This document shows, piece after piece, positions 34,331 through 45,509 of a stretch of DNA of 64,000 nucleotides. The notes beneath the pieces are model-generated. The model did no database searches. It worked only from the letters and a program-made list of their open reading frames with translations, and was not told the DNA's origin. The stretch is from NCBI GenBank assembly GCA_027922465.2, contig BQMF02000010.1, forward strand, positions 1,488,001-1,552,000. Direction: 5' to 3'. The position numbers and the translations under genes are program-made. Source of the stretch: Turritopsis dohrnii (Eukaryota; Cnidaria; Hydrozoa; Anthoathecata; Oceaniidae). Numbering within the stretch: position 1 is the first letter of the stretch; each line of letters starts with the position of its first letter.

Positions 34331-34589
34331 ACCCTTTTAATTAAAAAACTCTAGGTATTCCGGCTAAAGCATTTTTAGTTCACTATCAACACTGGAGTTG
34401 TGAACAGAAAAACTTTTTAATCGGAAGATCTGAAACACATCAAAATATTCATAATACATCTTTCATGATAGCAGTAAAAATAAATTGTCCGTACAGGAAA
34501 ACAACAAAAATGCCGGATAAATAGACTGCGTTCAAACTAAATAGATCTATAATATTTTAACTTTGGTTTAACTTCAAGCAGGTGGACAT

Positions 34590-34620
34590 AGGTGACGAGT
34601 GACGCGGCCTTTGCGGCTAG
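34590..34620 (+). mobile_element. Helitron-like 3' end scrap
   Basis: GCGGCCTTTGCGGCTAG followed by T is the GC-hairpin type of 3' end, matching 37310-37328 and 1590-1601. The remainder of that copy is not seen. Confidence 0.4.
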
Positions 34621-34686
34621 TATTAATGAATTCACCAACACGAATCACCATGGAAACCTGTATATTAATTGATGTTCTTTCACAAT

Positions 34687-35253
34687 TCTTATTATAATAA
34701 TCCGCAATTGTGTGTCACACTTTTATTTTAGAGAGTGATACATTTACTTTTAATTTACGGTCATCGTCCTCTTATGTGCGCGTAAAACCACGTAGATGCG
34801 AGAGACACTTTTTTCACGATCATTCCGAAAGCACGTGGCATCATTTGACGTCAGTTTTTTTATGATCACGGGGGATTATTGCATTGCATCCCCAATCAAA
34901 CGCGACGTTTTTGGGGAAATATCTCGAGAACCAATAGGGAAAACTGATGTTTTTTAGGGTCTGCGATACGGGTGACCGGGTGACACAACATTTGGGCCCA
35001 AATTTTTATTTGGTACTGCGGCTATGACGTCATTAATATCTTTGATCGATGATATCTCTGCAACGGTTGATCGTAGCGAAACGATCCCATACATTTTTTT
35101 GATCAGTTTTTCGAGCTCTACAACATGGGTACACTTTTGAGTTGTGATTCTATGATTTATTTTTTCGTCACGGGGTACGTACACGGGAATGGTGGATTTT
35201 ACCTAATGTTTTCGAAGTTAAGTTCGGTAAAAAGTTTTTACCCGGGATAGTAG
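34687..35253 (+). mobile_element. Helitron-like element, full copy (567 bp)
   Basis: TC start after AAT; hairpin and a mutated end (GATAGTAG for GATACTAG). It is followed without gap by another TC start. The minus strand holds the recurrent MYVPRDEKINHRITTQK frame (34954-35184). Confidence 0.75.
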
Positions 35254-36848
35254 TCTATATTCTAATACGCTCTGTGCATCCAGTTTTTAGTTTAGAGTTT
35301 TGAGTGAATGTTTCGGGTCGTTTTTAACGGTCAAAATCTTCTTAATCATGGTCATATAGCGGAAGTTAGACCACGCAAGACACATTCACGATTAGTATTA
35401 TAAGCAGAAACCATTGCAGTGCAAATGATCGTTTCAAATGTTTTGATTGTTCGCAAGATCAAGAATCGATAGCGTTGACGTTCATTTGCCAGCAAGTTTT
35501 CATGTGCTATTTTGAAAAGCAGGTAATGAAACATAAGTAAAAAATTTAAAGACAAAAAAGTTAGTAACGAAAGTATTGCAAGAAAATTTTTTTGATGTTT
35601 TCAGAGTAAGTACGCTCTTGAACATTTTTTGTTTGTTTTGCTTTTCTTATAATATAAATAGGGTTTCTAGATCATTACTTCTACTTTAGGGAAGACGAAT
35701 AAAAACAATGAAATTTGAAGAAATGAATTTTAAACCATGACGTTCTGGATTGGTGAAGAACAATATTCGATATGGATATTCAATCTTAGCTTCTTAAAAA
35801 GAAAATCACTAGAGGGTATTAATTGGTTTTGATACGTTTACGACTTACAGGTTTGGCTTTTCAAAATACAGTCGAATTTCTATAATTCGAACGTCCCTAA
35901 TCTGAACTTTCTATAAATCGAACGTTTTTGTCAGTCCCTTCGAGAATCGATTAAGAGAGAGTTGACTGTAACCTTCGATTATGGGTTCCATGCACAGTTC
36001 AGCCATTTTAATCTTTCTGTTGTTTTCATGTGCGCACAATTTCTTTCTAGATTGTATCGTGAAACGATTTAATATGAGTATTTTATGTGATTCAGATCTT
36101 CTGAGTAAAAAGATGAACAGGTAAAATGCTTTATCTGGAATACCTAGAGATTTTTTGAGTACTTTCTTCCATTTTGACGTTGCATTTTTTAATCACAGGG
36201 AACCATTGCATCGCATCTCGAATCATACAAAGCGCTTTTCGGAAGATATTTCGAAAACTATATTTTGATGGTCCGTGCAACATTGGTGAACAGGGCTGTG
36301 ATGTTTGATCGCCGACATCTCAGTAACGGTTACTGCATTTTTACTGTACTTTTTCAACATCGTTCCGAGATTAAAATTTTTTGTAGCCATTTTTTGAGAC
36401 GTTATTATTTTAAAATCAAAACGTAAAATATTTTACACAAGACGCAATTTATGTTACAGAGTGAAAATAGCGGATGCACAGCGCGTATACTTTATTTTTG
36501 ATAGGTTTCGGATCTTCCAAGTAAAACAATTTTTTTAGCGCACTCCAGTGATGATTGCAAACTTTTTTTTAAATGTTTTATCTATGTTTTGTCTGTTTTA
36601 AGTGGGTCTTTAAAATCAGGGGAATCGTCGCATTGCCTCCTAAATTAGACTCGAAGTTATTTGGAAAACATCTCTAAAACCTCTAAGAAAATAACTGGTA
36701 TTTTTATGGTCTGCGTTATTCATGAAGTGGTGACTACAACACTAATTCACTTTCTGTTTGTCATTTTGTAAATTAATTTTTCGACATCATTTCTGAGACG
36801 GCATTTTCAAAATTAAAACTCGTAAAAAATTTTTACACGGGGTACTAT
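35254..36848 (+). mobile_element. longer Helitron-like relative (1.6 kb)
   Basis: Starts TCTATATTCTAATACGC directly after the previous copy. Its end reads CGTAAAAAATTTTTACACGGGGTACTAT, a hairpin plus a mutated CTAG. Inside are diverged equivalents of the family landmarks (ACCATTGCATCGCATC near 36205, repeated near 36625), which suggests two fused units. A 100 bp pogo-type MITE is nested at 35869. Confidence 0.5.
35869..35968. mobile_element. 100 bp pogo/Tigger-type MITE
   Basis: Inverted ends CAGTCGAATTTCTATAATTCGA and, on the other strand, CAGTCAACTCTCTCTTAATCGA are flanked on both sides by TA. This is the Tc1/mariner-pogo pattern (TA duplication, CAGT start). Confidence 0.7.
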
Positions 36849-37328
36849 GTTTTCTCTGTTTGCTTGTTTGTTGGTTGGTAAGTCACGCAAAATGGTAGAT
36901 GTGAACTGCGAAAGAAATCGGGGAGTCAGCAATGTAAGATCCCACATAAATTATTTCTCCTCTTGTGCGCGACGTCAGTGTGAAACCATTGTATTGAGAC
37001 CTTAATCGAATGCGACGTTTACGGAAAATTATCTCGATAACCAATAGGGATAACTGACGTTTCTTGGGGTCCACGATACAGGCGATGGGATGACGAAAAA
37101 TTTGGGCCGAACTTTTTTGGGGAGGGGTCTGTGACCTCATCAAAATCTTTGAACAATGATATCTCTGTAACGGTTGATCGTAGCGGAACGATCGCGTACA
37201 TTTTTTTGATCAGTTCTTCGAGCTCTGCAACATGGGAACACTTTCGGTTCCAAATTCCTTAGTTTTATTTTTCGTGAAGTCAACACATGCTGAACATCGG
37301 CGGCGAGCGCCGCCGCCTTGGCGGCTAG
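36849..37328 (+). mobile_element. Helitron-like element with GC-hairpin end
   Basis: Shares the central landmarks of the 568 bp family (CCAATAGGGATAACTGACG, ATATCTCTGTAACGGTTGATC, AGCTCTGCAACATGGG) but ends GCGAGCGCCGCCGCCTTGGCGGCTAG. It therefore combines the family body with the second type of 3' terminus. Confidence 0.6.
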
Positions 37329-37505
37329 TCTATATATTAATAGCCGATTCTCTGTCTGTCTGTCAGTTTGTTTGTTTTTTTGTTTGTTTGTAAGTCACGC
37401 AAAATGGTAGATTGAGTTGTGAGCGAAATTATTTCTTATTTTGTGTGCGACGTGAGTTCGAAGCAAAAACATTGCAACCCCAATCGAACGTGACTTTTTT
37501 TGGCT
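37329..37505 (+). mobile_element. Helitron-like 5' end, truncated
   Basis: Begins TCTATATATTAATAGCCG then a CTGT/TTTG-rich run and AAGTCACGCAAAATGGTAGAT, the last also seen at 36880. The match fades after about 175 bases. Confidence 0.5.
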
Positions 37506-38485
37506 GATGAACTAAAAGGAATAACGTTTTGTTTTTATTATTATTGTAAGTTTTATATTCCAAGGACTACGTTGACTTGGCTTTGAAAACAATACATCAA
37601 CTAAATACAAAGAGACTAACTGATTAAACATTTTGGACAAAAAGCAGCAGTAGTTATTCGGTTTTTCGTCTATTCAAAATGACTGCGACATACTATTAAT
37701 TTCAGGAAGCAACATATGCAACATGAATTGCTAGCCAACTTTAGAAAATCTCATGAAATGAAATAATTTCATAGAAAGACATGTAAATCATCAACTCTCA
37801 ACACCTAATTGGTGTCCCTAAAATAACTTTAACGCTCCACATTAATAATTTTCTTTAATAAGTAGACAAACAAATATTTGAAGCGATTTCCCTAACAGTC
37901 TATCAAGAGATCAGGCGTTGGTATAAAAGACATTGAAAACATTTATTTCATCATTGTGTATATATTGTGCATATTTTCAATTACTTATTCAAAAGGATTA
38001 CATATCTCACTGTTCGATCTTGATCCAGTCAGAGATCTACAGCAACAACAATAAAAACAACAATGCTTAGTGAAGATAAAAAAAAGTGTTTCATAAGAAA
38101 TAGTACTTGTGTAGCAAACTTGAAGAATAATCTTCTAAATTAATTCAAAAGCGATTCATTGTAATTTTTTGGAAAACGCTTTTCTCCATAACATTTTACG
38201 CCAGTAAACTGACAAAGCAAATAAACAAGATTTAAATAAAAGTTACAATAGGTCATAACGAATTAAAAGTAAATTATAAGCTTGCGATTACCATCCGTAT
38301 CCAATTCCAGTCTAAATTGAAATAAGTGTATATTAGTGTGTGATAAGGAAATACCTAAATAAGTTAATCAACAAAATAAAAAAAGAAACAAATTTTAGAT
38401 TGATGGCTGAAATGATTTCCATCCTCTATTTTGCGTATTTTTAATTACTAATTATCCAAAAGTTTAAACTTCTATCTCCGCGTCT
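37506..38485. other. unassigned AT-rich stretch
   Basis: No gene or repeat recognised. Confidence 0.25.
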
Positions 38486-38489
38486 CAAA

Positions 38490-39345
38490 AAACACAAGAG
38501 GCATATGGCACAAAACGGTAGCAGCATTTCAACTCGCAATGTACAAAACGAAATAGATTCTAAATTAATTAGTCTGAAAGCCCCATGAAGCTTTGTCGAC
38601 CTTTGTTTATCTCCTAGGCTTAAATTAATGGCAATTTTCATTTGAAAAAGTGTAAACAAGGCTTAACTAGAACCACCAGAAAACTATTTGATACAAACAA
38701 AAGAAATATGCACAATACATGAAACTATGTTTTTTTTTATGTCAGAGTTTTTTTATAAAAAGAAAGCTATGTAAGACCGAAAAGAAAAAAAAAAGCAAAC
38801 GTCTTCTAAAAATATAAGAAACAAAGTAAAACCGTTTCAAACTTTAATCCAAGACATTTTTGTAGACAAGCAAACAAAAAGCACACGTACTAAATACACA
38901 CGTACAAAATATAAAAAAAATGTAAAATGCTTTTAAAAAGTTTAAGTTCGATGAATTTCGATGAATCTTTGTAACTGCAAGAAGTAAAGTGCTTCGAACC
39001 TCGAAGCACATGACGTTCCAAAACAAAGCTTAAGTTTATTTTAACCGTGTTTCAAATTAGGTGCAACTAAAGTTCCCCACCGTGTTTTTAATAGGAAAAT
39101 GTTTATTTAATGGCAAATATATGGTAAAATACTAAAAGAACGTATAAAGAATGCTTTGATAGATATAAAAATTATTAGCCTCCGTTCTTTAGTGGCAAAT
39201 TACGCAGTTTCGGAAGCGACATTGGTAGGCTGCACAGGCTAAACTGTCATTTCGGTCGGTAGTAGTAGTAGGAGTAGGAGGAGGAGGAGTAGTCCAAGGG
39301 TATTTTAATACGGTATTCGCTTCGCTGCTACCGTAATAAGTACTA
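38490..39345 (+). repeat. dispersed repeat, copy B (~0.85 kb)
   Basis: Co-linear with 32790-33630: ATGGCACAAAACGGTAGCAGC at 38496, CTGTCATTTCGGTCGG at 39243, TAG/GAG microsatellite, then TTTTAATACGGTATTCGCTT and GCTACCGTAAT. Confidence 0.5.
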
Positions 39346-39957
39346 ACAGCAAAGGTAGAATCGATTAGAAATAACAAATTGTCAACGCGTTTTGGGTGCC
39401 AACACCCCTCTTCAAGATACAATGTTGAATCTCAGATATGGAATAAATCACACAGGGTAACGAATAATTAGCTAATTTTAAAATAATTACGTTTTATCGA
39501 ATAAGAACAAAGGCATTAACAATCGAGCTCAAAAGAATTACTCCAATTAGATGCCATTGATCTCGAATTAAAAGAGAAGTTGCTAATTATGCGTGATACG
39601 CCTCCATTAACTGTGAAGGTTCGATTAATCCCATTGTAAGGTAAGTATCTTGAAAATGGGTGTTAACAATTGAAATGCATTGACAGGCATTATTAATTTC
39701 AAGTTGTAACATTCAAAACATTGAGAATTTCGACATTGCAATTAGCACAATAAAATACGAGTTGAATAAAATTCAGGGTTGAAAATTGTAGTCAGGTTTT
39801 TGGAAGACTTGATTATGTAGTTAAACATCGATCACATGAAATATGACGTAGTGTTAATACATACATGATCAGGAGTTTGCTTTGCAAATTCGTTTGCACT
39901 CAGTAAAAAGAAGATCTAACCTACCTTTTATCCTTTAGGTAGGCAACAGTTAAGTTA
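39346..39957. other. probable 3' flank of the peptide gene
   Basis: Downstream (minus strand) of the peptide gene stop. No other gene seen. Confidence 0.3.
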
Positions 39958-40763
39958 TCAATAACACGTTGTCACGTGTAAAATGCAAGGATCTATAAAT
40001 ATCATGAAAATAAAAACAATATATTAAACGGAGATAGTTGATCAGAGAACAGCCTAATAGTAAACCTGTTTATTCATCATACGGCTAGAATATTCATTGA
40101 TGGTGGACATGAGAAACTGAAGATGAAGTAATTTCTAATTTTAGATATGAATGTATTTACCGAGACTTCTTTTATTACTGTTTGGATATCTGCTTGCCAT
40201 CACATCGTTAATAAATTTCATGACCATTTCTATGAGACAAAACGAGATGATTTTTCCATTGATCAAAACCCAAAAGTTAAATTTTGGAAGAGTTTATTGA
40301 TGTAAATGTTCGTTGCTTAATTGATGATATCTTAAGAGTTCCTACTCAGTAAATGGAAAGGGAATCTAGGGTTGTTTATTTTCAATAACTTATCAAGCAG
40401 CTAGCTCTTTATCAAAAATAACGAAATAAGTCATCTCATACCATCCTTGTACAATTGTTCGTAGTCACTATAAGCGCCGGAAACACCTAAACATAAACAA
40501 AAGAGACATATTTTATTGGCCCCATTACATTTTTTCAAATACTTTTAAAACAACAGATGCGTATGATGTCTGCAAAGTTTCCAGGTTTACAAGCAAATTT
40601 CAAAAAAGAAGTTAAATGACTATTTCCGGAAATTAAGATGGAAGCTTAGCAATCTTATGAACGATAGCAATGTTTAAACAATTCAAGTTATTATCAAAAC
40701 GCTTGGCTTACTGAACATCTGAACACACATCAACGTGAAGGCGAAGAAAAGTAACAACTTCAT
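39958..40763 (-). CDS. four-exon gene for a small secreted peptide precursor (C-x6-C hormone type)
   Basis: Predicted exons on the minus strand: 40763-40712, 40486-40442, 40229-40161 and 39992-39958 (TGA at 39960-39958). Donors are GTAAGC, GTATGA and GTAAAT; acceptors are TTATGTTTAG, TTTGTCTCATAG and ATATTTATAG. All three introns are phase 1 and the frame joins without a stop, giving 66 residues. Exon 1 is a signal peptide (MKLLLFFAFTLMCVQMF), the middle is acidic (SDYEQLYKD) and the end holds NKR followed by SLDPCILHVTTCY and the stop. One dibasic site followed by a short C-terminal peptide with two cysteines six residues apart and a final aromatic is the layout of allatostatin-C and resembles somatostatin/urotensin precursors. 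No amidation glycine is present, as in allatostatin-C. The product would be secreted and act through a receptor if that reading is right. A small toxin or other secreted peptide remains possible. The exon model is mine; the phase and signal-peptide agreement is good evidence. Confidence 0.6.
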
Positions 40764-41326
40764 TTTGGCGATTTGCAAACAGCAAGTTATCCTCCCAAGT
40801 CTCTGCAATCAATGATGATAAAAGAAATTTGAATATGTTTCACTGAGGAGAGATCCTTAAATATTGGCGTAAGGGCAGGTTTACACAAGAAATAATGCTT
40901 CAAATCTATGTGCTACTCTTTGAATCGGGACAGTATTGTTGAAATGCTTTGCCATGGCTATTAATACGGTTAAAAACGTTTTTTTTTTTTGCAAATGTAA
41001 AACGTACTTTTGTGTTAACTTACATTAATGATAATACCATAGACTTTGATTCCAAATTGTCAATGGTCAATTAACGGATTTTGAAATTTTTTTATTTATT
41101 CAATATCTAAACAAGATGAACTTTAGTTGTATAAAATATTGTTATCATGAATGCCCTGCAAAAATTAAAGATTAAATTCCATATAATTGCATTGTATAGA
41201 AAATAAAATATGGCAATTAAAGTATTTACATATGAACAAATAAGCAGGAAAAAGCTAACTACAATCAACAAAAACATGAGACTGATATTGTTAAGTGAAG
41301 GATAAGTTAAGAAACATAGGGATTTA
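40764..41326. other. putative upstream region of the peptide gene
   Basis: Contains a TATTTAAGG TATA-like word (minus strand, about 40855-40865) and a possible 5' untranslated acceptor (TTGATTGCAG near 40805), both weak. Otherwise AT-rich. Confidence 0.3.
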
Positions 41327-42319
41327 TACCGTGGCAGATTTGGACATCCTATCGTGAGTTTGGAAAAAAGATGTCCGGCCGGATATCTCAGACGTCCGGC
41401 CGGATGTTTAAACGCCCGGTCGGGAGTTTGAGATGTCCGGCCGGGAGTTTTGAAACTATTCTTGAAACATCCAGCCGGACATCTTCACTCAAAACGTCCG
41501 GCCGGGTGTTTGTAAAAATCTGGTCCTGATAATTACCAGCTAACGTTGTCCGGCCGGACCTTTGAAACACCTGGCCGGGTGTTTGGATGTCCGGCCGGGT
41601 ATCTCAAACATCCGGCCGGGTATGAGGTAACTGAGACACCTGACTGACGGATTTCATCAATATATGGTCCTCAAAATCAAATACTTTTGCATGAAGCTGG
41701 AGAGTTACAAAATGGCCGAAAGATCTCCAGCTTCCTGGTTATGATGTGTACTTTACTAATCCAAAAGTATCTAATGCAGTGCTTCGCAGTAAAATGATTT
41801 CCATTTATTAGCTTTGATCTTTTGGTTTCAACACACACAAGTACAAGTGCTAGGTGTTCAAATGTCGAACAAGACATTCTGCTGATATCCGGCCGGAAAA
41901 ACAAAACATCCGGCCAGGCATCTTGATATCCGGCCGGACCTTTCGTTTGTCCAGCCGAGCGTCTTTGAATACATACTTTACAGACTTGACAATATTAAGC
42001 GTATATATAAAGGACCAGAACATCGAGATTGGTGGAGGTCAGAAAGCATCTTTGTCATAAATATCCGGCCGGAGACATTAAATCCCCGGCCGGGCGTTTG
42101 GACTTCTAAGCAATTCTCAGGACCAGATTTTTACAAACGTCCGGCCGGACGTTTTGAGTGAAGATGTCCGGCCGGATGTTTCAAGACTAGTTTCAAAACA
42201 CCCGGCCGGACATCTCAAACCCCCGGCCGGGCCTTTAAACACCCGGCCGGACGTCTGAGATATCCGGCCGGACATCTTGTCTCCAAACTCACGATAGGAT
42301 GTCCAAATCTGCCACGGTA
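41327..42319. mobile_element. foldback element filled with CCGGCCGG palindromes
   Basis: A 993 bp element flanked by the direct repeat GATTTA (41321-41326 and 42320-42325). Its ends TACCGTGGCAGATTTGGACA are inverted, and the inverted arms extend about 215 bases (41327-41545 against 42100-42319). The arms and centre carry about 22 CCGGCCGG-type 8-mers (some with one change), mostly 17-30 bases apart and joined by GTTTGAAAC- or ATCTCAAAC-like spacers. There is no coding frame. The 6 bp duplication does not match the common superfamilies (2, 3, 4, 8 or 9 bp), so I leave it unassigned. Confidence 0.8.
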
Positions 42320-42325
42320 GATTTA

Positions 42326-43209
42326 AGGTTCAATTGTTGAATAGAAAACAAACACACTATGATAAATCTGAAGTATCATAAAAAACATTTAAAAGAAAAT
42401 GGAATTCTTGAATATTCTTCTCTTTTCAAATTTCTAAAGGTAGTCATAGGAATAAAAAATTCTTATGAGGTATTTTATTGAAGAGAAGAGCCAACTTGGT
42501 GATAAAATGCGGATCGAACAGCTTATAATTTGGGGTTTTTTTTGTTAGTTTCAACAGAGAGTCTTTGTTTCTTGTTCGTATATTATTTGATGCAACAGGG
42601 GATTGATGATTGGTGAAACTAAAAGCACCATAGCTTCCTCACCAATGATACCCATCGCTCTCAGTTCAACGTTTTCAAATCGCCTGTCAACTGTATTTGA
42701 CTTGGTGATTAGTGAAAAAGGACAGTACCTCATCAGAGATAGACAGAACCATGAATCTACTTATCACCATAGCAGTGTGAGAATCGATATAATAGCAGAT
42801 TTTCCATTATACTGTGTTGGAAACTTTCTAGATGCAACTATGCCATTAATCTGTCATGTATTGAATGTTCTGCTCGACATAAATCCAAGGCAATTATAAC
42901 TCTTTTTTGAAATTTCGTGCGTGCCTTAACATGAAAACTACCAAAACATTCTTTATGTAAGTATTTTAGTATTTTGCCACTTATTCATGGAAAATAGACA
43001 CTACTCCCACTACTATTAATGCAATGGAGAATTTCAGTTGAACCCAAATCGAAACATCGCTTGTAATGAACTTATGATCTTAAAAGTTTGTGGTAAACCC
43101 TAGTGGTTTAAATTCATAGCTAACAATTAACTGGAAACAAATAAAAATGCTCGCTACACAAATACTTTCATTATACTGTATATCACATAATAGTTGTCCC
43201 ATTTTCACT
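42326..43209. other. unassigned stretch with one ORF
   Basis: A 98-codon plus frame (42603-42899) and an opposing 60-codon minus frame (42551-42733) overlap. Neither has a recognised motif, and at most one is real. No splice framework was established. Confidence 0.25.
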
Positions 43210-43895
43210 TTAGCAAGTCGCCTCTTTTGCACTGGTAGGTCCTTCAGAATGGGAATCAAGCTCTTGCGACAGTGAAACTTCGTCTTTGTCTTCTTCTGTC
43301 ATATTTCTTATTGCATTATCACATTCAGCAAGAGGTTTCGTTAAAGCTGCTTCAACTGAAGAACAGGAGGAATGTTGGTGAATTCACATGATGATGACAA
43401 GGATAATGGACTACTTAAGGGAGAAATAAGATATAAATCTTCTGGGGGTGTTGACGAAATGGCAGATGGAATGTTAACAGTAATATTACTCTCTGTGGCT
43501 TCGTTTGCACTTTTTCATGAAGAAAATGCATCTGTTTGAAATACTTGCATATTTGCAGTGATAATGCAGCAGTATCAGAGCGGGATTTACTTTTCCTTCT
43601 ATCTAGGCACTTCTTTAATGAATCTTTGAGATTTCTCAGCTGTTTTTGAAGAAAATCTACTAAAAATGAAATTTAAAATGTTTTCCCTGCTGCTCATAAA
43701 CACCAAATTTAAAATCACTGCAAAACTCTCAAAAGTCTCATCATCCTTTCCAAAAATGGCAGACAACCGTTTCCATGAATTAGTCTTTATATTGCGATCT
43801 TTAAATGTTGGATCGTTAACGTCCCAGTGACTTGGTAGCTCTCTTACAGCTTCCATAAAAGTTTCCTTGTCAAATTCTCTTGGTTCATGCTCCTG
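43210..43895 (-). pseudogene. MADF-domain protein gene, frameshifted
   Basis: MADF (Myb/SANT-like in Adf-1) domains bind DNA in insect and other animal regulators and in Harbinger-type transposon partners. On the minus strand an exon from 43895 (after CTTTCAACAG) to about 43727 reads MEAVRELPSHWDVNDPTF and NSWKRLSAIFG, helices one and two of the domain. A 67-base phase-1 intron (GTTTTG to ATTTTTAG) is then proposed. An exon from 43659 gives LQKQLRNLKDSLKKCLDR and ICKYFKQMHFL, the rest of the domain. Downstream, a serine/proline-rich linker (NIPSAISSTPPEDLYL) and an acidic C-terminus (MTEEDKDEVSLSQELD, stop at 43212-43210) lie in two other frames, so at least two frameshifts exist. The upstream exon is unknown. 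Confidence 0.65.
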
Positions 43896-44279
43896 CTGTT
43901 GAAAGAAAGTTGAAGTGAAACAAACAAAGCATTAACAGGTTGTTCAATGTTTTGAGAAAAATCAATTCACTTCAAATTTTCATTTGTATTTAATTCTTAT
44001 CCAGTATACGTCAGCGGAATATGAAACTCGCGTTCTGTTTTGCTCAGCCATCATCAGCATATATGTTTCGTTGTGACCCATCCAACAATATTTATCTACA
44101 AAACAAACCATACACAATGCCATACATACATGCTTTCGGACTATGGAAAGGGTTAAGAATTTATATGTTAAAAAAATCAATCAAAATGGCAATCCCCTCT
44201 TTTCATATAATCATTTAGAATCAGAGCTAGAAAATAAATAATCAATCAAATCAAAACACTCAACAAGGAACCAATCTTC

Positions 44280-44533
44280 TTACGGATTGTTTTCAAAAAT
44301 AAAAATATCCGCTCAAAACTACCTAATTTCCCTGAAATTCTTGTGTAACTCCTGGTTTTAAAAATGTCTGACAATATCTCATCCCTTTCTTGACTTGGTG
44401 ATACTGTTGCTTGTTTTTCTATTACTTAACGATATAAATCGGAATTGACTAATGCAGTTAACGCTTCATTATCAGAGGGATTTCCATGTATTTGGTGTAG
44501 AAAACTTTTTGACTGTGACACATGTTCTGCCAT
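44280..44533 (-). pseudogene. short coding relic upstream of the MADF gene
   Basis: From an ATG at 44533-44531 the minus strand reads MAEHVSQSKSFLHQIHGNPS and continues to a TAA after 35 codons, then stays open in the same frame (VIEKQATVSPSQERDEILSD and onward) to about 44285. One in-frame stop inside otherwise protein-like text suggests a decayed first exon. Its link to the MADF gene is not shown. Confidence 0.35.
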
Positions 44534-44749
44534 TTTGATTACTGTGTCTTAAAATTAAAGAAATTTATTTCTTTAATGCTGAACTAGCAAATTTATAACA
44601 CTTTCATTGGTTAGCGAACATTTTCACAGCAAAAATGTTGAAATGAATTCTACTTTTTTTTTCGTCGAAGTCGATCACAGAACGATTCTCAGCATTACGC
44701 AATAATAATACTGCGCATGCTTAGCGGCGAAAAAGGCCTTTAGATTTGA

Positions 44750-45100
44750 ATACATCCAATTTCTTAATTTCTTCACGTATCTCAATTTCTGTTGTTGGAC
44801 TTAATTCGAACCTGGGAAGATGATTATATTTCTCATTTCCTGTATGCTCAGATGCGCTTCATATTTTTTGATAGCATTCAGGACATAAATCATTCGATTC
44901 AGATAAAATATCAAGCCAACGATACAAGTTCAAGGAACTAACAACATTCTGAAAGTATGAGTTGAAGATGTTCGCTATATCTTAATCCCTCGAAACGATA
45001 TTTTCTTCTTCAACAAGAATAATTTTCTTTTGATTTGATGAGTGATCACTGAGAAATGGCTTCACAGTTCGCCAAAAAAACCTAACTATCTATCTCTCTA
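44750..45100 (-). pseudogene. LINE fragment (endonuclease-RT linker region)
   Basis: The minus strand reads FFWRTVKPFLSDHSSNQKK, then ANIFNSYFQNVVSSLN, then ELSPTTEIEIREEIKKL in one frame with two stops. FW..VKPFLSD and FN.YF..V are characteristic of the linker before the reverse transcriptase of CR1/RTE-type LINEs. It is a short, old piece truncated at both ends. Confidence 0.65.
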
Positions 45101-45509
45101 CCAAAAAAAATTCGTTCATGGGGTTATCAACATAGGATATGAATTAGAAACAATCACATTTTATTGAAAAGTAACACCCTGCACCGTACGAACGACGAAC
45201 CAACAGATCTACAAATAGGCGTAAGATAGCCTCGTTTCCAAAATGCATCATCATGACGTTTCCTTGGTTCCTGTACAATGCGATTAGATGATTTTGATTA
45301 CAATAGGAAAGATTACTTTGAATTTGTATTCCTGAACCCTGAACATTTTTGGTTTAGAAAAACGCCCACAACTTGATATTGTTACTGGTTATTGGTTTTG
45401 TATCCTAATTTTGACCAATCACCAATGGACGCAACTAACACAACTACAAACAATGTTTATTAAGATCAAACAAGAAGCCTTCAGGACGTAACACAACGAT
45501 ACAGATCTG
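45101..45509. other. flank, including start of a satellite-like unit
   Basis: 45460-45500 (ATCAAACAAGAAGCC, TTCAGGACGTAAC, ACGAT) matches 48305-48355, so the palindromic repeat to the right interrupted a copy of the satellite block. Confidence 0.5.

Noticed and set aside
41327..42319. CRISPR-like array of CCGGCCGG repeats
   Set aside because: The repeats are 8-base palindromes with short related spacers inside a transposon-like inverted repeat, in animal DNA; there are no unique spacers.
44021..44218. 65-codon plus-strand frame and its minus-strand partner at 43980-44180
   Set aside because: Mutually overlapping, no recognised motif, and located in a likely intron of a minus-strand gene.
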